Assembly (NCBI RefSeq): GCF_023805295.1 | Contig: NZ_JAMSHT010000001.1 | Coordinates: 62,001 to 126,000 of the forward strand | Source of the DNA: Sphingomicrobium sediminis | GTDB lineage: Bacteria > Pseudomonadota > Alphaproteobacteria > Sphingomonadales > Sphingomonadaceae | Length of the DNA stretch: 64,000 nucleotides | Reading direction: 5' to 3' | Shown: positions 33,154-43,837 of the stretch, piece by piece | How the letters are laid out: every line of letters begins with the position of its first letter | Position numbering within the stretch: position 1 is the stretch's first letter | Translations under genes and position numbers: made by a program | The notes under the pieces: model-generated | What the model was told of the DNA's origin: nothing | Databases searched by the model: none | The model's input: the letters and a program-made list of their open reading frames with translations, nothing else

Positions 33154-35481
33154 TTATTCGTCGTCGGTCAGGAAGGCAGGCATGTGGCCGTCATCGCCAC
33201 CGTCCTTGCCGCCCTTGTCTTCGCCGCCATTGTCGTTGCGATCACGGCGCGGACCACGACCGCGGCCACCGCCATCGCGGCCACCGCCACGCGGACCACG
33301 ACCACGACCACCATCACGACCGCCGCCATCACGGCGCGGACCCTTTTCACGGGGCGGACGAGTGTCTTCCAGCTCTTCGCCGGTTTCCTGGTCGACAACG
33401 CGCATCGACAGGCGGACCTTGCCGCGATTGTCGATCTCGAGCAGCTTGACCTTCACTTCCTGCCCTTCGGACAGTTCGTCGGTCACCTTCTCGACGCGCT
33501 CATTCTTGATCTCGGAGACGTGCACGAGGCCGTCCTTGCCGGGCATGAAGGTCACGAACGCGCCGAAGTCGACGATGTTGGCAACCTTGCCGACGTAGAT
33601 CTTGCCGACTTCGGGCTCGGCCACGATGCCTTCGATCCACGCCTTGGCAGCGTTGATCTCGTCAGTGTTCGAGCTCGAAATCTTGATGATGCCTTCGTCG
33701 TCAATGTCGACCTTGGCGCCGGTTTCCGCGACGATTTCGCGGATAACCTTGCCGCCCGTGCCGATGACGTCGCGGATCTTGTCCTTGGCGATCTGCATGG
33801 TCTCGATGCGCGGGGCATGCTCGGAAACCGTGTCACGGCTATGGTCGAGCGCCTTGGCCATTTCACCGAGGATGTGCGTCCGGCCGGCCTTGGCCTGCTC
33901 GAGCGCCTTTTCCATGATTTCCTTGGTGATACCGGCAACCTTGATGTCCATCTGGAGCGAGGTGATGCCGGCTTCCGAACCCGCGACCTTGAAGTCCATG
34001 TCACCGAGGTGATCTTCGTCACCCAGGATGTCGGACAGGACCGCGAAGTCGTCGCCTTCGAGGATGAGGCCCATGGCGATGCCCGAGACCGGACGTTCGA
34101 TCGGAACGCCGGCGTCCATCATCGACAGGCAGCCGCCGCAGACGGTGGCCATCGACGAGGAACCGTTCGACTCGGTGATGTCCGAGAGAACGCGGATCGT
34201 GTAGGGGAAGTCCTCATGGTCGGGCAGGACCGGGTGCAGCGCTTGCCAGGCCAGCTTGCCATGACCGATTTCACGACGACCGGTAAAGCCGAAGCGACCC
34301 ACTTCACCGACCGAATAGGGCGGGAAGTTATAGTGCAGCATGAAGTGGCTGTAGTGCAGCCCTTCCAGGCCATCGATCATCTGCTCGGCATCCTTGGTGC
34401 CCAGCGTGGTGGTGCAGATGGCCTGCGTCTCACCGCGCGTGAACAGTGCCGAACCGTGGGTACGGGGCAGCAGGCCGACCATCGCCTCGATCGGGCGAAC
34501 CTGGTCAAGCTTGCGGCCGTCGATACGGGTGCCGTCCTTGATGATCGAGCCGCGAACGATCTCGCTCTCCAGCTTCTTCACCAGCTTGAGCATGCCGAGA
34601 TATTCCTGCGGATCACTTTCCTGCAGGTCGGCATAATGCTCGCGGGCCTTTTCACGGGCCGCGTTGATCGCGTCCTGGCGGGCCGACTTGTCGGTGATCT
34701 TGTAGGCGGCTTCGACATCCGCACCGATCACGCCGCGCAGCTCTTCGAGCTTTGCCGACTTGTCTTCCTGGACGTCGAGTTCCCAAGGCTCCTTGGCAGC
34801 CTGTTCGGCGAGCGAGATGATCGCGTCGACGACCTTCTTGGAGGCGTCGTGCGCAAACATGACGGCGCCGAGCATGATTTCTTCCGAAAGCTCCTTGGCT
34901 TCGGATTCGACCATCATCACGGCATCGCGAGTGGCCGCGACGACGAGGTCGAGCTGGCCGCCATCTTCGAAGATGTCCTTGGTCGACGGATTGAGGATGT
35001 AGTCGCCATCCTTGTAACCGACGCGCGCGGCGCCGATCGGGCCCATAAACGGCACGCCCGAAATGGTGAGCGCGGCGGAAGCGGCGATCATCGCGACGAT
35101 GTCGGGCTCGTTCTCGCCGTCATAGCTCAGCACCTGGCAGATGACGTTGATCTCGTTGTAGAAACCCTCAGGGAAGAGGGGGCGGACCGGGCGGTCGATC
35201 AGACGGCTGGTCAGCGTTTCCTTTTCCGTGGCGCGGGCTTCACGCTTGAAAAAGCCACCGGGAATACGGCCGGCAGCGGAATATTTTTCCTGGTAGTGGA
35301 CGGTGAGCGGGAAGAAATCCTGCCCTTCCTTCACCGACTTGGCGGCAGTGACGGCGCACAGCACCACGGTTTCGCCGAGGGTCGCCAGCACGGCGCCATC
35401 GGCTTGTCGGGCAATCTTGCCCGTTTCGAGCTTGAGGGTCTTCCCGCCAAGATCGATTTCTACAGTTTTCACATCGAACAT
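33154..35481 (-). CDS. pnp: Polyribonucleotide nucleotidyltransferase
   Basis: The 775-residue enzyme has two RNase PH domains ([20 protein letters not shown] at the start; [28 protein letters not shown] and [19 protein letters not shown] in the second), a KH domain ([15 protein letters not shown]) and an S1 domain ([19 protein letters not shown]). It degrades RNA 3' to 5' with phosphate. The last ~65 residues are an Arg-Gly-Asp-rich tail ([17 protein letters not shown]) ending MPAFLTDDE. It follows rpsO after a 167-bp gap with stem-loops. Confidence 0.96.
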   Translation of the reverse strand: MFDVKTVEIDLGGKTLKLETGKIARQADGAVLATLGETVVLCAVTAAKSVKEGQDFFPLTVHYQEKYSAAGRIPGGFFKREARATEKETLTSRLIDRPVRPLFPEGFYNEINVICQVLSYDGENEPDIVAMIAASAALTISGVPFMGPIGAARVGYKDGDYILNPSTKDIFEDGGQLDLVVAATRDAVMMVESEAKELSEEIMLGAVMFAHDASKKVVDAIISLAEQAAKEPWELDVQEDKSAKLEELRGVIGADVEAAYKITDKSARQDAINAAREKAREHYADLQESDPQEYLGMLKLVKKLESEIVRGSIIKDGTRIDGRKLDQVRPIEAMVGLLPRTHGSALFTRGETQAICTTTLGTKDAEQMIDGLEGLHYSHFMLHYNFPPYSVGEVGRFGFTGRREIGHGKLAWQALHPVLPDHEDFPYTIRVLSDITESNGSSSMATVCGGCLSMMDAGVPIERPVSGIAMGLILEGDDFAVLSDILGDEDHLGDMDFKVAGSEAGITSLQMDIKVAGITKEIMEKALEQAKAGRTHILGEMAKALDHSRDTVSEHAPRIETMQIAKDKIRDVIGTGGKVIREIVAETGAKVDIDDEGIIKISSSNTDEINAAKAWIEGIVAEPEVGKIYVGKVANIVDFGAFVTFMPGKDGLVHVSEIKNERVEKVTDELSEGQEVKVKLLEIDNRGKVRLSMRVVDQETGEELEDTRPPREKGPRRDGGGRDGGRGRGPRGGGRDGGGRGRGPRRDRNDNGGEDKGGKDGGDDGHMPAFLTDDE

Positions 35482-35581
35482 ATTTTATGTCACCCGGGGC
35501 CGGATGCCCTCGGGGCCTCTGATTAGCGGACTGACCGGTCCGCGCGGTTTGGGGCTTTGTTTTCGGATGCCCCCATCGTCT

Positions 35582-35634
35582 CCCGCCGGATTGCGGGAAT
35601 TCAATAAGCGAAGGGCGCCCGATTGGACGCCCTT
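35582..35634 (-). terminator. Stem-loops in the rpsO-pnp spacer
   Basis: Two hairpins are present: AAGGGCG (35611-35617) with CGCCCTT (35628-35634), and CCCGC with GCGGG (35582-35597). They have no U-run. In other bacteria this spacer holds a partial terminator and an RNase III site for pnp autoregulation; the same may apply here. Confidence 0.5.
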
Positions 35635-35648
35635 GCCAAAGAAACTCG

Positions 35649-35918
35649 TTACTTACGCAGGCCGAGGCTTTTGATCAGCTCGGCATAACGCTCATGATCC
35701 TTGCGCTTCAGATAGTCGAGAAGCGAGCGACGCTTGTTGACCATCATGAGCAGGCCACGACGCGAATGGTTGTCCTTCTTGTGGCCCTTGAAATGTTCGG
35801 TGAGCGTGTTGATGCGGTCGGTCAGGATCGCGACCTGCACTTCGGGCGAACCCGTATCGCCTTCACCGCGACCATATTTCTTGACCAGTTCGGCCTTGCG
35901 TTCGACAGTAATCGACAT
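35649..35918 (-). CDS. rpsO: 30S ribosomal protein S15
   Basis: ATG 35918 gives the usual 89 residues. [40 protein letters not shown] and [16 protein letters not shown] are conserved S15 sequence. S15 binds 16S rRNA helices 20-22 early in assembly. The frame upstream to 35975 is a shadow of the truB end. It lies between truB (53 bp) and pnp. Confidence 0.97.
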   Translation of the reverse strand: MSITVERKAELVKKYGRGEGDTGSPEVQVAILTDRINTLTEHFKGHKKDNHSRRGLLMMVNKRRSLLDYLKRKDHERYAELIKSLGLRK

Positions 35919-35971
35919 CGGTTCATTCCTTTCAAAAACTATTCGTTGCTGATCCTCCCGCAAAGGTGGGA

Positions 35972-36853
35972 TCAAAGATTGAACCCGCGCAGGACGGCGA
36001 CCTCGCCATCCTCCACCTCGACCAGCGCGACAGGGGTTTCCCCTTCCATCGCGAGATGCTGGCCCGGCGGTGCGGGATGCCCTGAAAGACGCTGTCCGTG
36101 ACGGAGCCTGGCGGCTTCTTCGGGCGACACGACAAGGGCCGGGATGTCGTCCAGCCCCGCTGTGAGCGGGAGAACCTTGTCGTATAGGGTGCGCGCCTTA
36201 GTGGATTCCTCCAGAATGTCCAGCGAAATCGCTGCATCGAGGCCGAAGGGCCCGGCGCGTGTACGTCGCAACATGGTGACATGCCCGACGCTTTCAACGG
36301 CGCGTGCGATATCCCGTGCAAGCGAGCGGATGTACGTGCCCTTGGAGACCGTTGCCGAAAAGGTCGCCTGTTCGGGGCTGGCCTCGACCAGACGAAGCTC
36401 ATGGATGGTGACGGTTCGGCTCTGGAGATCGACCGCTTTGCCTTCGCGCGCGAGGTCGTAGGCGCGCTTGCCGTCGACCTTGAGCGCCGAAAAAGCGGGC
36501 GGCATCTGCTCGATCGTGCCCATATAGCCGGGCATGATGTCCTCGATTTCCTGGCGGGTCGGACGCTTGTCGCTGGTGGCGACGACTTCGCCCTCGGCGT
36601 CGAGCGTGTCGGTCTCAGCGCCGAAGGCGACGGTGAAGTCATAGGCCTTGGTCGCATCAAGCATGCGGCCAGCCAATTTGGTGGCCTCGCCGATGGCGAT
36701 GGGCAGCACGCCGCTCGCCAGCGGATCGAGTGTGCCGCCATGGCCGACCTTGGGCTTCTTGATGCCCAATTCACGCAGCGCGCGTTTCACCTTTCCGACG
36801 CAAGGGGTCGAGCCGATGCCGACCGGCTTATCGAGGATGATCCATCCGTGCAT
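35972..36853 (-). CDS. truB: tRNA pseudouridine(55) synthase TruB
   Basis: The 293-residue protein contains [10 protein letters not shown], the catalytic segment [17 protein letters not shown] (Asp43 region), [20 protein letters not shown] and [12 protein letters not shown]. It makes pseudouridine at position 55 in the T-loop of tRNAs. In related genomes it follows rbfA directly; here 3.4 kb of other genes separates them. Confidence 0.96.
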   Translation of the reverse strand: MHGWIILDKPVGIGSTPCVGKVKRALRELGIKKPKVGHGGTLDPLASGVLPIAIGEATKLAGRMLDATKAYDFTVAFGAETDTLDAEGEVVATSDKRPTRQEIEDIMPGYMGTIEQMPPAFSALKVDGKRAYDLAREGKAVDLQSRTVTIHELRLVEASPEQATFSATVSKGTYIRSLARDIARAVESVGHVTMLRRTRAGPFGLDAAISLDILEESTKARTLYDKVLPLTAGLDDIPALVVSPEEAARLRHGQRLSGHPAPPGQHLAMEGETPVALVEVEDGEVAVLRGFNL

Positions 36854-36882
36854 GGGGCCGCTGGCTAGCGACCGGGGCGCGG

Positions 36883-37254
36883 TTAGTCGAGGGTGACGAT
36901 GCTGTCGCTGTCATATTGCGGCGGCGTCTCGCTGCGTCGCACGCTGGTCACCTTACAGACCGACCCGAAATCGCCGATATAGACATTGCTGCCCTGGTCG
37001 ATGGTCGTGGCGCGCGCGCCGAACTTCACGGTCGGGCGCGGGTCGATGACATTGTCGGTGCAGCCCTCGTTGAGTGCGACGCGATACCAGCGATTGGTGC
37101 GATCCTGCACGAACAGGACATCGCCATTGCCGCGCACGACGTTGCGCAGCTGGCGCTGAGTGACGCCGATCTGGGTTTCCTCGTCGGCGATACCGGGCAG
37201 GCTTGCCGTCTCCGCCGGATGGGCGATCGCAAGGGCCATCAGGGTGATCATCAT
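36883..37254 (-). CDS. Small secreted protein, possibly DUF6491 family
   Basis: The 123-residue protein starts with a hydrophobic signal-like segment (MMITLMALAIAHPAETASLP). It contains RNVVRGNGDVLFVQDRTNRW, a CTDN segment, and VCKVTSVRRSETPP. The order (a 'rWY' element, single Cys, later Cys with TSVRRS-PP) resembles DUF6491 proteins of sphingomonads, though I cannot confirm it. Transcribed with or near tdk; function unknown. Confidence 0.55.
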   Translation of the reverse strand: MMITLMALAIAHPAETASLPGIADEETQIGVTQRQLRNVVRGNGDVLFVQDRTNRWYRVALNEGCTDNVIDPRPTVKFGARATTIDQGSNVYIGDFGSVCKVTSVRRSETPPQYDSDSIVTLD

Positions 37255-37325
37255 TGGATTTCTCCTTCGTCTCCGCCCGCTTCGTCACGAAGCGTGAAGG
37301 GGCGGGCCTGAACGCTGCCTGAAGG

Positions 37326-37943
37326 CTATTTGCGCGGGATGGCGAAGCCGAGTTGCTCTGCATTGGCCTCGCGCAGGCGCTCGAAGAAATGCTTGCGGCA
37401 GAGCGCGACGTAGCGGTCATTGCCGCCGACCTCGGCCTGCGGACCGTCCTGGACGGCGCGCCCGTCTTCGGTGATGCGCAGGTTCATGGTCGCCTTGGCC
37501 CCGCATTCGCAGACGGCCTTCAGTTCAACGAGCTTGTCGGCCAGCGCCAACAGGCCTGCCGAGCCGGGAAAGAGGCGGCCTTGGAAGTCACTGCGCAGGC
37601 CGTAGCAGAGAACCGGAATGTCGAGGCTGTCGACGATCTCGACCAGCTCGAGGACATGGCGCTGCGTCAGGAATTGCGCTTCGTCGACCAGCAAGCAGTC
37701 GATCTTGCGGGTCAGGCGCTCGCGCATGACCGTGGCGAGGATCGAGGCATCGTCGGAGAAGGCGAAGGCCTTGGCCTCCAGCCCGATGCGCGACCCGATG
37801 CGGCCATGCCCCTCGCGCGTATCCATCGCGCTGGTCCACAGCATCGTCTCCATGCCGCGTTCGCGATAGTTGAAGTCGGCCTGCAGGAGGGTGGTCGATT
37901 TCCCCGCATTCATCGCGGCATAATAGAAGTAGAGCTTCGCCAT
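37326..37943 (-). CDS. tdk: Thymidine kinase (type II)
   Basis: ATG 37943 (MAKLYFYYAAMNAGKSTT) gives 205 residues; a longer frame begins 6 codons earlier. The P-loop is MNAGKSTT, with LLVDEAQFLT (Walker B/DEAQ), YGLRSDFQGRLFPGS (lasso), and the zinc residues in CECGAKA and ALCRKHF. It phosphorylates thymidine to dTMP in nucleotide salvage. It lies 71 bp before the DUF6491-like gene. Confidence 0.94.
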   Translation of the reverse strand: MAKLYFYYAAMNAGKSTTLLQADFNYRERGMETMLWTSAMDTREGHGRIGSRIGLEAKAFAFSDDASILATVMRERLTRKIDCLLVDEAQFLTQRHVLELVEIVDSLDIPVLCYGLRSDFQGRLFPGSAGLLALADKLVELKAVCECGAKATMNLRITEDGRAVQDGPQAEVGGNDRYVALCRKHFFERLREANAEQLGFAIPRK

Positions 37944-38054
37944 GACCCATGGGTGGCGCAAAGTTCAGCTGCCCGCAAGGTGGGGATGGACAGGCTGCCG
38001 CATCGCTCGCCATAGTGCGGGCCGATTTCAAGTTTTGATGGGGAGAGCGCCGCG

Positions 38055-39653
38055 ATGGCCGAAGCGACCATGACGACGCAAAAGGGGTTTCTGGGCTGGG
38101 TCGAGAAAACGGGCAACAAGCTGCCCGATCCGGTCTTCATCTTTTTCTATCTGATCGCGGGCCTGATCGCGATTTCCGTGATTGCCTCGCTGAGCGGCGC
38201 GTCGGCGCTGCATCCGGCGGAGGTCGATCCGGAGACCGGCGAGCGGGTGCTGATCCAGGCCGAAAGCCTGCTGTCCCCGGCCAATATCCAGCGTCTCTGG
38301 GTCGATATGCCGACCACATTCACCCACTTCCATCCGCTTGGCTACGTGCTCGTCGTGATGCTGGGGGCAGGAGTCGCGGAGCGGGCCGGCCTGTTCGGGA
38401 CGGCGATGCGCGCAGGCGTTCGCAACGCGCCCAAGGCGCTGCTGACGCCGGTGGTCGTGCTGGTCGCGATGATCGGCAACCTTGCCGCCGATGCCGCCTA
38501 TGTCGTGCTCATCCCGCTGGCAGGCGTGATCTTTGCCGCCGCGGGGCGTCACCCCATTGCCGGGATCGCAGCAGCCTTTGCCGGCGTGTCGGGCGGTTTT
38601 TCGGCCAACCTGTTGCCGGGTCAGCTCGATGCGCTCCTGTTCGGTATCACCGAAGCGTCGGTCGAGACCGTGTTCGGCGACTGGTCGGCCAATATTGCCG
38701 GCAACTGGTTCTTCATCCTCGCCATGACTTTCGTCTTCCTGCCGGTCATCTGGTACGTCACCGACAAGCAGCTCGAGCCCAAGCTCGGCAAATATGTCGC
38801 TGGCGAAGACGCGCCGGCCGACCCTGAAGATTCGGATCGTCCGCTGACCAACGAGGAATCGAAGGGCCTGAAGCGTGCCGGCCTTGCCGCGCTGGCGGTC
38901 ATCGCGCTGTGGGTCTTCATGACGGTCGGACCGGGCACACCGCTCATCGATGAGGCGGCCAATCCCGAAGCCCGGCTCAATCCCTTCTACAAGAGCCTCG
39001 TTGCCGGCTTCTTCATCCTCTTCCTTGCCACCGCCTGGGCCTATGGTTCGGCCACCGGCTCGATCAAGGGCCACCGCGATGTCGTGAAGATGATGTCGGG
39101 GGCGATGGAAGATTTGGCCTACTATCTCGTGCTCGCCTTTGCGGCGGCGCACTTCGTGGCGATGTTCGCCTGGTCGAACCTCGGCCTCATCCTCGCCGTG
39201 CACGGCGCAGCCGGGCTGCAGGCGCTCGACCTGCCGATGCCCGTGCTGCTTGGCGCAATCGTGATCTTCGCAGGCTTCCTCAACCTGTTCGTCGGCTCGG
39301 CCAGCGCCAAATGGGCGTTGATGGCGCCGGTGCTGGTACCGATGCTGATCCTGCTGGGGGTCAGCCCGGAAACGACTACGGCGGCCTACCGTGTCGGCGA
39401 TAGCGCCACCAACATCATCACGCCGCTGATGGTCTATTTCCCGCTCATCCTCATCTTCTGCCAGCGCTGGCAGAAAGACTTCGGGCTGGGCAGCCTGATG
39501 GCGATGATGATCCCCTATTCGATCGGCTTGATGATCGCCGGGCTTGTCCTGGTGATGGCCTGGGTCGGTCTCGACCTGCCGCTGGGGCCGGGGGCTGAAG
39601 TCTTTGCGGACCCGGCAGCCTATGGCATCATCGAAGACGGGGCTGCCAACTGA
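38055..39653 (+). CDS. abgT: AbgT family transporter
   Basis: The 532-residue membrane protein has the AbgT signature: KLPDPVFIFFYLIAGL, HPLGYVLVVMLGAGVAERAG, SGGFSANLLPGQLDALLFG and GSASAKWALMAPVLVPML, then RVGDSATNIITPLMVYFPL. E. coli AbgT imports p-aminobenzoyl-glutamate; other members export sulfonamides. GGGGAG lies 9 bases before the ATG. Its stop shares bases with the yceI start (TGATG). Inserted, with tdk, between rbfA and truB. Confidence 0.93.
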   Translation: MAEATMTTQKGFLGWVEKTGNKLPDPVFIFFYLIAGLIAISVIASLSGASALHPAEVDPETGERVLIQAESLLSPANIQRLWVDMPTTFTHFHPLGYVLVVMLGAGVAERAGLFGTAMRAGVRNAPKALLTPVVVLVAMIGNLAADAAYVVLIPLAGVIFAAAGRHPIAGIAAAFAGVSGGFSANLLPGQLDALLFGITEASVETVFGDWSANIAGNWFFILAMTFVFLPVIWYVTDKQLEPKLGKYVAGEDAPADPEDSDRPLTNEESKGLKRAGLAALAVIALWVFMTVGPGTPLIDEAANPEARLNPFYKSLVAGFFILFLATAWAYGSATGSIKGHRDVVKMMSGAMEDLAYYLVLAFAAAHFVAMFAWSNLGLILAVHGAAGLQALDLPMPVLLGAIVIFAGFLNLFVGSASAKWALMAPVLVPMLILLGVSPETTTAAYRVGDSATNIITPLMVYFPLILIFCQRWQKDFGLGSLMAMMIPYSIGLMIAGLVLVMAWVGLDLPLGPGAEVFADPAAYGIIEDGAAN

Positions 39654-40237
39654 TGCGCGGGGCCGCCCTTGGCCTGAAGGTTGGGGCGGCGCTGGCGCTC
39701 GGCACAGCGGCGGATGCGTCGAGCAATGTCGAACGCTTCACTTTGGTCCAGAACAGTTCGGAAATCTCGGCCAAGGTGAGATTTCTCGGCCTGGCGAGCA
39801 AGACGGCAACCTTCCCGTCGATGCGCGGCACTGTCTCGATCGACCGCAGCGATACGCGTGACATGCGGCTTTCAGTCACGCTCGATGCGCGTCACTTGCG
39901 CGCCAGCGACACGCTGACGCGCGACCGGTTGAAGGGCGAGAGTTTCTTCTGGGTCGATAGGCACCCGCTGATCGAGTTTCGCGGGTCGGACCTGATGATG
40001 GAGGACAGCCGCAACGGCTATCTGTCCGGCAGGATTACCGCGCGCGGCGTCACCCGCTCCGTTGATCTCGACGTGACGTTCGACCGTCCGATCGAGGCGA
40101 TCAACGGGACCGGCCCGATCACGATCGAGGCCGAGACCGAAATCGACCGCACCGACTTCGGCATGGACGATTATGGCGGGGTTGTGGGTCGGACGGTGAA
40201 GATCAGGATCGAAGCCCTGATGCAGCCGGAAGTTTAG
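39653..40237 (+). CDS. yceI: YceI family protein
   Basis: The 194-residue protein has an N-terminal hydrophobic segment (about 1-22) and the YceI lipocalin-like pattern: [28 protein letters not shown]-type strand, [18 protein letters not shown], and [15 protein letters not shown]. YceI proteins are periplasmic and bind isoprenoid-quinone or fatty amide ligands. It overlaps abgT by one base and overlaps the convergent rbfA at the stop codons (TTAG). Confidence 0.9.
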   Translation: MRGAALGLKVGAALALGTAADASSNVERFTLVQNSSEISAKVRFLGLASKTATFPSMRGTVSIDRSDTRDMRLSVTLDARHLRASDTLTRDRLKGESFFWVDRHPLIEFRGSDLMMEDSRNGYLSGRITARGVTRSVDLDVTFDRPIEAINGTGPITIEAETEIDRTDFGMDDYGGVVGRTVKIRIEALMQPEV

Positions 40238-40635
40238 TCTTCCTCGCGGCCTTCCAGGTCGCGCGCGACCTTGGCGGTGCGCAGCAGGCTGTCGATATGC
40301 CCGCCCTCGTCAAAGCTCTCGTCGGCGCGGAATTTGAGGCTGGCCGAATATTTCATGTTCACCCGCCGCGACACCTCGCCGCGCAGGTAGCGAACATTGC
40401 GCTTCAACGCGGTCAGGATCGCTTCCTCATCGCCGCCCAGCAACGGCTTCACGAACACCGTAGCGTGGCGAAGGTCGGGCGACATGCGCACTTCGGTGAC
40501 CGAAATGGGCGTCGAGGATAGCGCCTCGTCATGCACGTCGCCGCGGCTTAGGACTTCAGAGAGGGCATGGCGCACCTGCTCCCCGACCCGGAGCATCCGG
40601 ACCGAGGGCTCGGTGGCTGTAGCGCGCTTGGGCAC
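40234..40635 (-). CDS. rbfA: Ribosome-binding factor A
   Basis: The start is GTG at 40635, whose G is the last base of the infB TAG. The 133-residue product has [39 protein letters not shown] and the KH-like core [20 protein letters not shown], then [20 protein letters not shown]. RbfA binds the 30S subunit and helps 16S rRNA 5' processing. Conserved partner of infB. Confidence 0.95.
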   Translation of the reverse strand: MPKRATATEPSVRMLRVGEQVRHALSEVLSRGDVHDEALSSTPISVTEVRMSPDLRHATVFVKPLLGGDEEAILTALKRNVRYLRGEVSRRVNMKYSASLKFRADESFDEGGHIDSLLRTAKVARDLEGREED

Positions 40636-43127
40636 TAGAGAACGCGTTCCTTCTCTTCGACCTCGAAGATTTCGAGCATATCGCCTTCGGCAATATCATT
40701 GGTGTCCTCGAGCACGGCACCGCATTCGGTCCCGGCTTCGACCTGGTCGACATCGTCCTTGAAGCGGCGCAGCGAAGCGATGGTCGTCTTCGAGACGATG
40801 ACATCGTCGCGGGTAAGACGGGCATGGAGGCCCTTCTTGATGACGCCGTCGAGGACCAGCAGACCGGCGGCCTTGTCCTTCTTGCCCGACTTGAAGACCG
40901 CCTTGACCTCGGCCTTGCCGACGACATGTTCGATAATTTCCGGACCCAGTTCGCCGGCCATAGCCTGCTTCACCCAATCGGTGAGGTGGTAGATGACGTC
41001 GTAATAGCGGAACTCGACCTGGTCGCGCTTAGCGATTTCCTTGGCCTTGGCGTTGGGACGCACGTTGAAGCCGATGATCGGCGCGCCCGAACTGGCCGCT
41101 AGCGTCACATCGCTCTCGGTGATGGCGCCGACACCCGAATGGATGACGCGCACCTCGATATCCTCGTTCGAGATCTTGTTGACCGCATTGACCACGGCTT
41201 CGGCAGTGCCCTGCACGTCGGCCTTAATGATGAGCGGGAAGGTGATCGTCTCTGAGCCCTTCTTGTCGAACATGCTTTCAAGGCTCATCGGCGCAGCGGT
41301 GGTCCGCTTCTTGTCGAGGACGCTCTGGCGATATTCGGCGACTTCGCGGGCGCGGGCCTCGTTTTCGACGACGGTGAACTGGTCACCGGCGCTGGGCACG
41401 CCGCCCAGGCCGAGCACTTCGACCGGGAAAGCGGGGCCGGCTTCCTTCACGCGGCGGCCATGATCGTCGATCAGGGCGCGCACCTTGCCGGCCGCGGGGC
41501 CTGCAACGAACGTGTCGCCCACTTTGAGCGTGCCGCGCTTGATTAGCACGGTCGCAACCGGGCCGCGGCCCTTGTCGAGCTTGGCCTCGATGACAGTCCC
41601 GTCGGCATCGCGATCGGGGTTGGCCTTGAGTTCGAGCAGTTCGGCCTGGAGGTTGATGGCTTCCAACAGCTTGTCGATGTTGGTCTTTTCCTTGGCCGAC
41701 ACTTCGACGTCCTGGACGTCGCCGCTCATCGCTTCGACGATGATTTCGTGCTGCAGCAGTTCCTCGCGGACCTTCTGCGCGTTGGCGCCCGCCGTATCGA
41801 TCTTGTTGATCGCGACGATCATCGGGACCTCGGCGGCCTTGATATGGTTGATGGCTTCCACCGTCTGCGGCTTCAGGCCGTCATCGGCCGCGACCACCAG
41901 GATGGCGATATCGGTGATGTTGGCACCGCGTGCGCGCATCTCGGTAAAGGCTTCGTGGCCCGGCGTGTCGAGGAACGTGACGGGGTCGCCCTTCTTCGGC
42001 GTGACCTGGTAGGCGCCGATATGCTGGGTAATGCCGCCGGCTTCGCCTGCCGCGACATCGGCGCCGCGAATGGCGTCGAGCAGCGAGGTCTTGCCGTGGT
42101 CGACATGGCCCATGATGGTGACGACCGGCGGACGTGCCTTGAGCGTGTCTTCCGGATCCACATCTTCGGACGTGTCGATATCGACGTCGGCATCGCTGAC
42201 GCGCTGCACATTGTGACCGAATTCGGTGACGAGCAGCTCGGCGGTGTCCTGGTCGACGTTCTGGTTGACGGTGACCATCATGCCCATGTTGAACAGGCTC
42301 TTCACCAGGTCGGCGGCCTTTTCACCCATACGCTTGGCGAGTTCGGCGACCGTGATGCTCTCGGGCACCTGAACGTCGCGGACCTGCTTTTCGCGCGGAC
42401 CCGACTGGCCCTGCTGGGCACGCTTTTCCTTTTCGCGTGCGCGTTTCAGTGCGGCGAGGCTGCGGGCGCGGCCGCCGCCGTCGCCACGCAGCGCGCGGTT
42501 GACGGTGAGCTTGCCACGCTGGCGATCGGGTGCCGGACGACCGGCGGGCTTGCCGCTTTTCTTCGGTGCGGGCTTGGAGGCCGGGGCCGCCTTGCCGCGC
42601 GGGGCGGGCTTGGCCGCCGCCTGCTTTTCGGCATCGGCCTGGCGCTTGGCTTCCTCTTCGGCCTTGCGGGCGTCTTCTTCTGCCTTCTTGGCAGCTTCTT
42701 CCTCGGCCTTGCGATTCTCCTCGGCGCGGCGCTCTTCGTCCTGCGCCTTCTGGCTCTTCGCCTTTTCCTCGCGTTCGCGGGCTTCGGCCTCACGGCGCAT
42801 GCGATCCTGTTCGGCTTGGCGCTCGAGTTCCTTGACCTGCTCGCGGCGTTCCGCGGCGGTCATTTCTTTTTTGGGCGCAGGCTTCTTGGCGGCTTCCTTC
42901 TTCGGAGCCGGTGCGGCCTTCTTGGCCTCTTCCTTCGCAGGTGCCTCTTCCTTGGGCGCAGCCTCGGGCTTGGCGTCACCCGGTTTCAGGATGCGCCGCT
43001 TCTTGACCTCGACCACCACGGTGTTCGATCGCCCATGACTGAAGCTCTGCTTGACCTTGCCCGCCTCGACCGTCTTCTTGACGCCAAGCGGTGCACGGGT
43101 CCCAAGCTTTTTCTTATCGTCGCTCAC
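40635..43127 (-). CDS. infB: Translation initiation factor IF-2
   Basis: The 830-residue protein has a Lys/Ala/Glu-rich N-terminal half with a long coiled coil (about 60-180), the IF-2 N-domain ([15 protein letters not shown]), and the G domain with [17 protein letters not shown] and NKID, then the IF-2 C-domains. IF-2 is the GTPase that brings fMet-tRNA to the 30S subunit. Start is GTG at 43127, overlapping the ylxR TGA (GTGA). Confidence 0.97.
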   Translation of the reverse strand: MSDDKKKLGTRAPLGVKKTVEAGKVKQSFSHGRSNTVVVEVKKRRILKPGDAKPEAAPKEEAPAKEEAKKAAPAPKKEAAKKPAPKKEMTAAERREQVKELERQAEQDRMRREAEAREREEKAKSQKAQDEERRAEENRKAEEEAAKKAEEDARKAEEEAKRQADAEKQAAAKPAPRGKAAPASKPAPKKSGKPAGRPAPDRQRGKLTVNRALRGDGGGRARSLAALKRAREKEKRAQQGQSGPREKQVRDVQVPESITVAELAKRMGEKAADLVKSLFNMGMMVTVNQNVDQDTAELLVTEFGHNVQRVSDADVDIDTSEDVDPEDTLKARPPVVTIMGHVDHGKTSLLDAIRGADVAAGEAGGITQHIGAYQVTPKKGDPVTFLDTPGHEAFTEMRARGANITDIAILVVAADDGLKPQTVEAINHIKAAEVPMIVAINKIDTAGANAQKVREELLQHEIIVEAMSGDVQDVEVSAKEKTNIDKLLEAINLQAELLELKANPDRDADGTVIEAKLDKGRGPVATVLIKRGTLKVGDTFVAGPAAGKVRALIDDHGRRVKEAGPAFPVEVLGLGGVPSAGDQFTVVENEARAREVAEYRQSVLDKKRTTAAPMSLESMFDKKGSETITFPLIIKADVQGTAEAVVNAVNKISNEDIEVRVIHSGVGAITESDVTLAASSGAPIIGFNVRPNAKAKEIAKRDQVEFRYYDVIYHLTDWVKQAMAGELGPEIIEHVVGKAEVKAVFKSGKKDKAAGLLVLDGVIKKGLHARLTRDDVIVSKTTIASLRRFKDDVDQVEAGTECGAVLEDTNDIAEGDMLEIFEVEEKERVL

Positions 43128-43837
43128 TTAAATTCCTTCGTCTTCATGTCATCGGCGGAGGGCGTGGGATCCGGCGAGTTGTCGCCGTTTACCCCAGCAT
43201 CTCCATCAAGAAAAGTTTTGAGCCGCAAAAGTGCGGCATCGACCCGTTTTGCGGCACCCGCATCGGTCAGCGCGATGTGGACGGCGTTGGAACGGCCGAG
43301 CGCTACTGACAATGTGGTGCGATCGAAGGGGAGAACAACCCCTCGGTCCAATCCGAATTCTTCAGAGCCGCCCATGCGCCAGGCCTGGGCAAGGCTGCGC
43401 ACACCGTCTTCGCCGGCATCGGCGGCATGGAAGAGGCGGCGGACTTCGCCCTTGCGGCAGGCCGTCTCGACTTTTTCGGCCCCGGTGATCAGCATGCCGC
43501 CGCGTGCCTCGAGACCAAGACGGTCGAGCGCGGCGCGGGTCAGCGCGGCCTCGACCAATTGGCCGAGATCTTCGGGCAGGCGGATATTGCCGGTCTTGAA
43601 GGCCCGCGAGAGCGCGCCCTTCAATTTGCCATTGGCTTGCGCCGCGTCGAGCTCGGCCCGGCTCACACCGATATAGGCGCCGCGGCCGGGGGCCTTGGCG
43701 CGCACATCGGGCAAGACATCGCCGTCCGGACCCAAAGCCAGCCTGACCAGCGAGGGCTTGGGAGCCGCTCGCCGGGTCAGGATGCAGGTCCGCTCGGGGG
43801 CGTCCTTATGCGCTAGCTGATGCTCATTGGTCCCCAT
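43124..43837 (-). CDS. ylxR: YlxR-like RNA-binding protein (DUF448) with L7Ae-like C-terminal domain
   Basis: ATG 43837 gives 237 residues; the frame runs upstream to 43894. The DUF448 region contains ERTCILTRRAAP, VRLALGPDGDVLPDVRAKAP and GRGAYIGVSR. Residues about 100-180 (RAALDRLGLEARGGMLITGAE, VETACRKGEVRRLFHAADAG) look like the L7Ae-related RNA-binding domain fused to YlxR in alphaproteobacteria. It overlaps nusA by 14 bp and infB by 4 bp. Probable role in transcription or RNase P-related functions. Confidence 0.85.
   Translation of the reverse strand: MGTNEHQLAHKDAPERTCILTRRAAPKPSLVRLALGPDGDVLPDVRAKAPGRGAYIGVSRAELDAAQANGKLKGALSRAFKTGNIRLPEDLGQLVEAALTRAALDRLGLEARGGMLITGAEKVETACRKGEVRRLFHAADAGEDGVRSLAQAWRMGGSEEFGLDRGVVLPFDRTTLSVALGRSNAVHIALTDAGAAKRVDAALLRLKTFLDGDAGVNGDNSPDPTPSADDMKTKEFK

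Noticed and set aside
33184..35526. 780-codon plus-strand ORF opposite pnp
   Set aside because: Repetitive shadow of the highly conserved pnp gene on the other strand; no family resemblance and no ribosome site.
37279..37295. CGCTTCG/CGAAGCG hairpin after tdk as a terminator
   Set aside because: The 7-bp stem is perfect but no U-run follows on the minus strand, so I do not list it as a terminator.
41748..43676. 642-codon plus-strand ORF opposite infB
   Set aside because: Antisense of the infB Ala/Lys/Glu-rich region; the Leu/Phe-rich translation is an artefact of GC skew.
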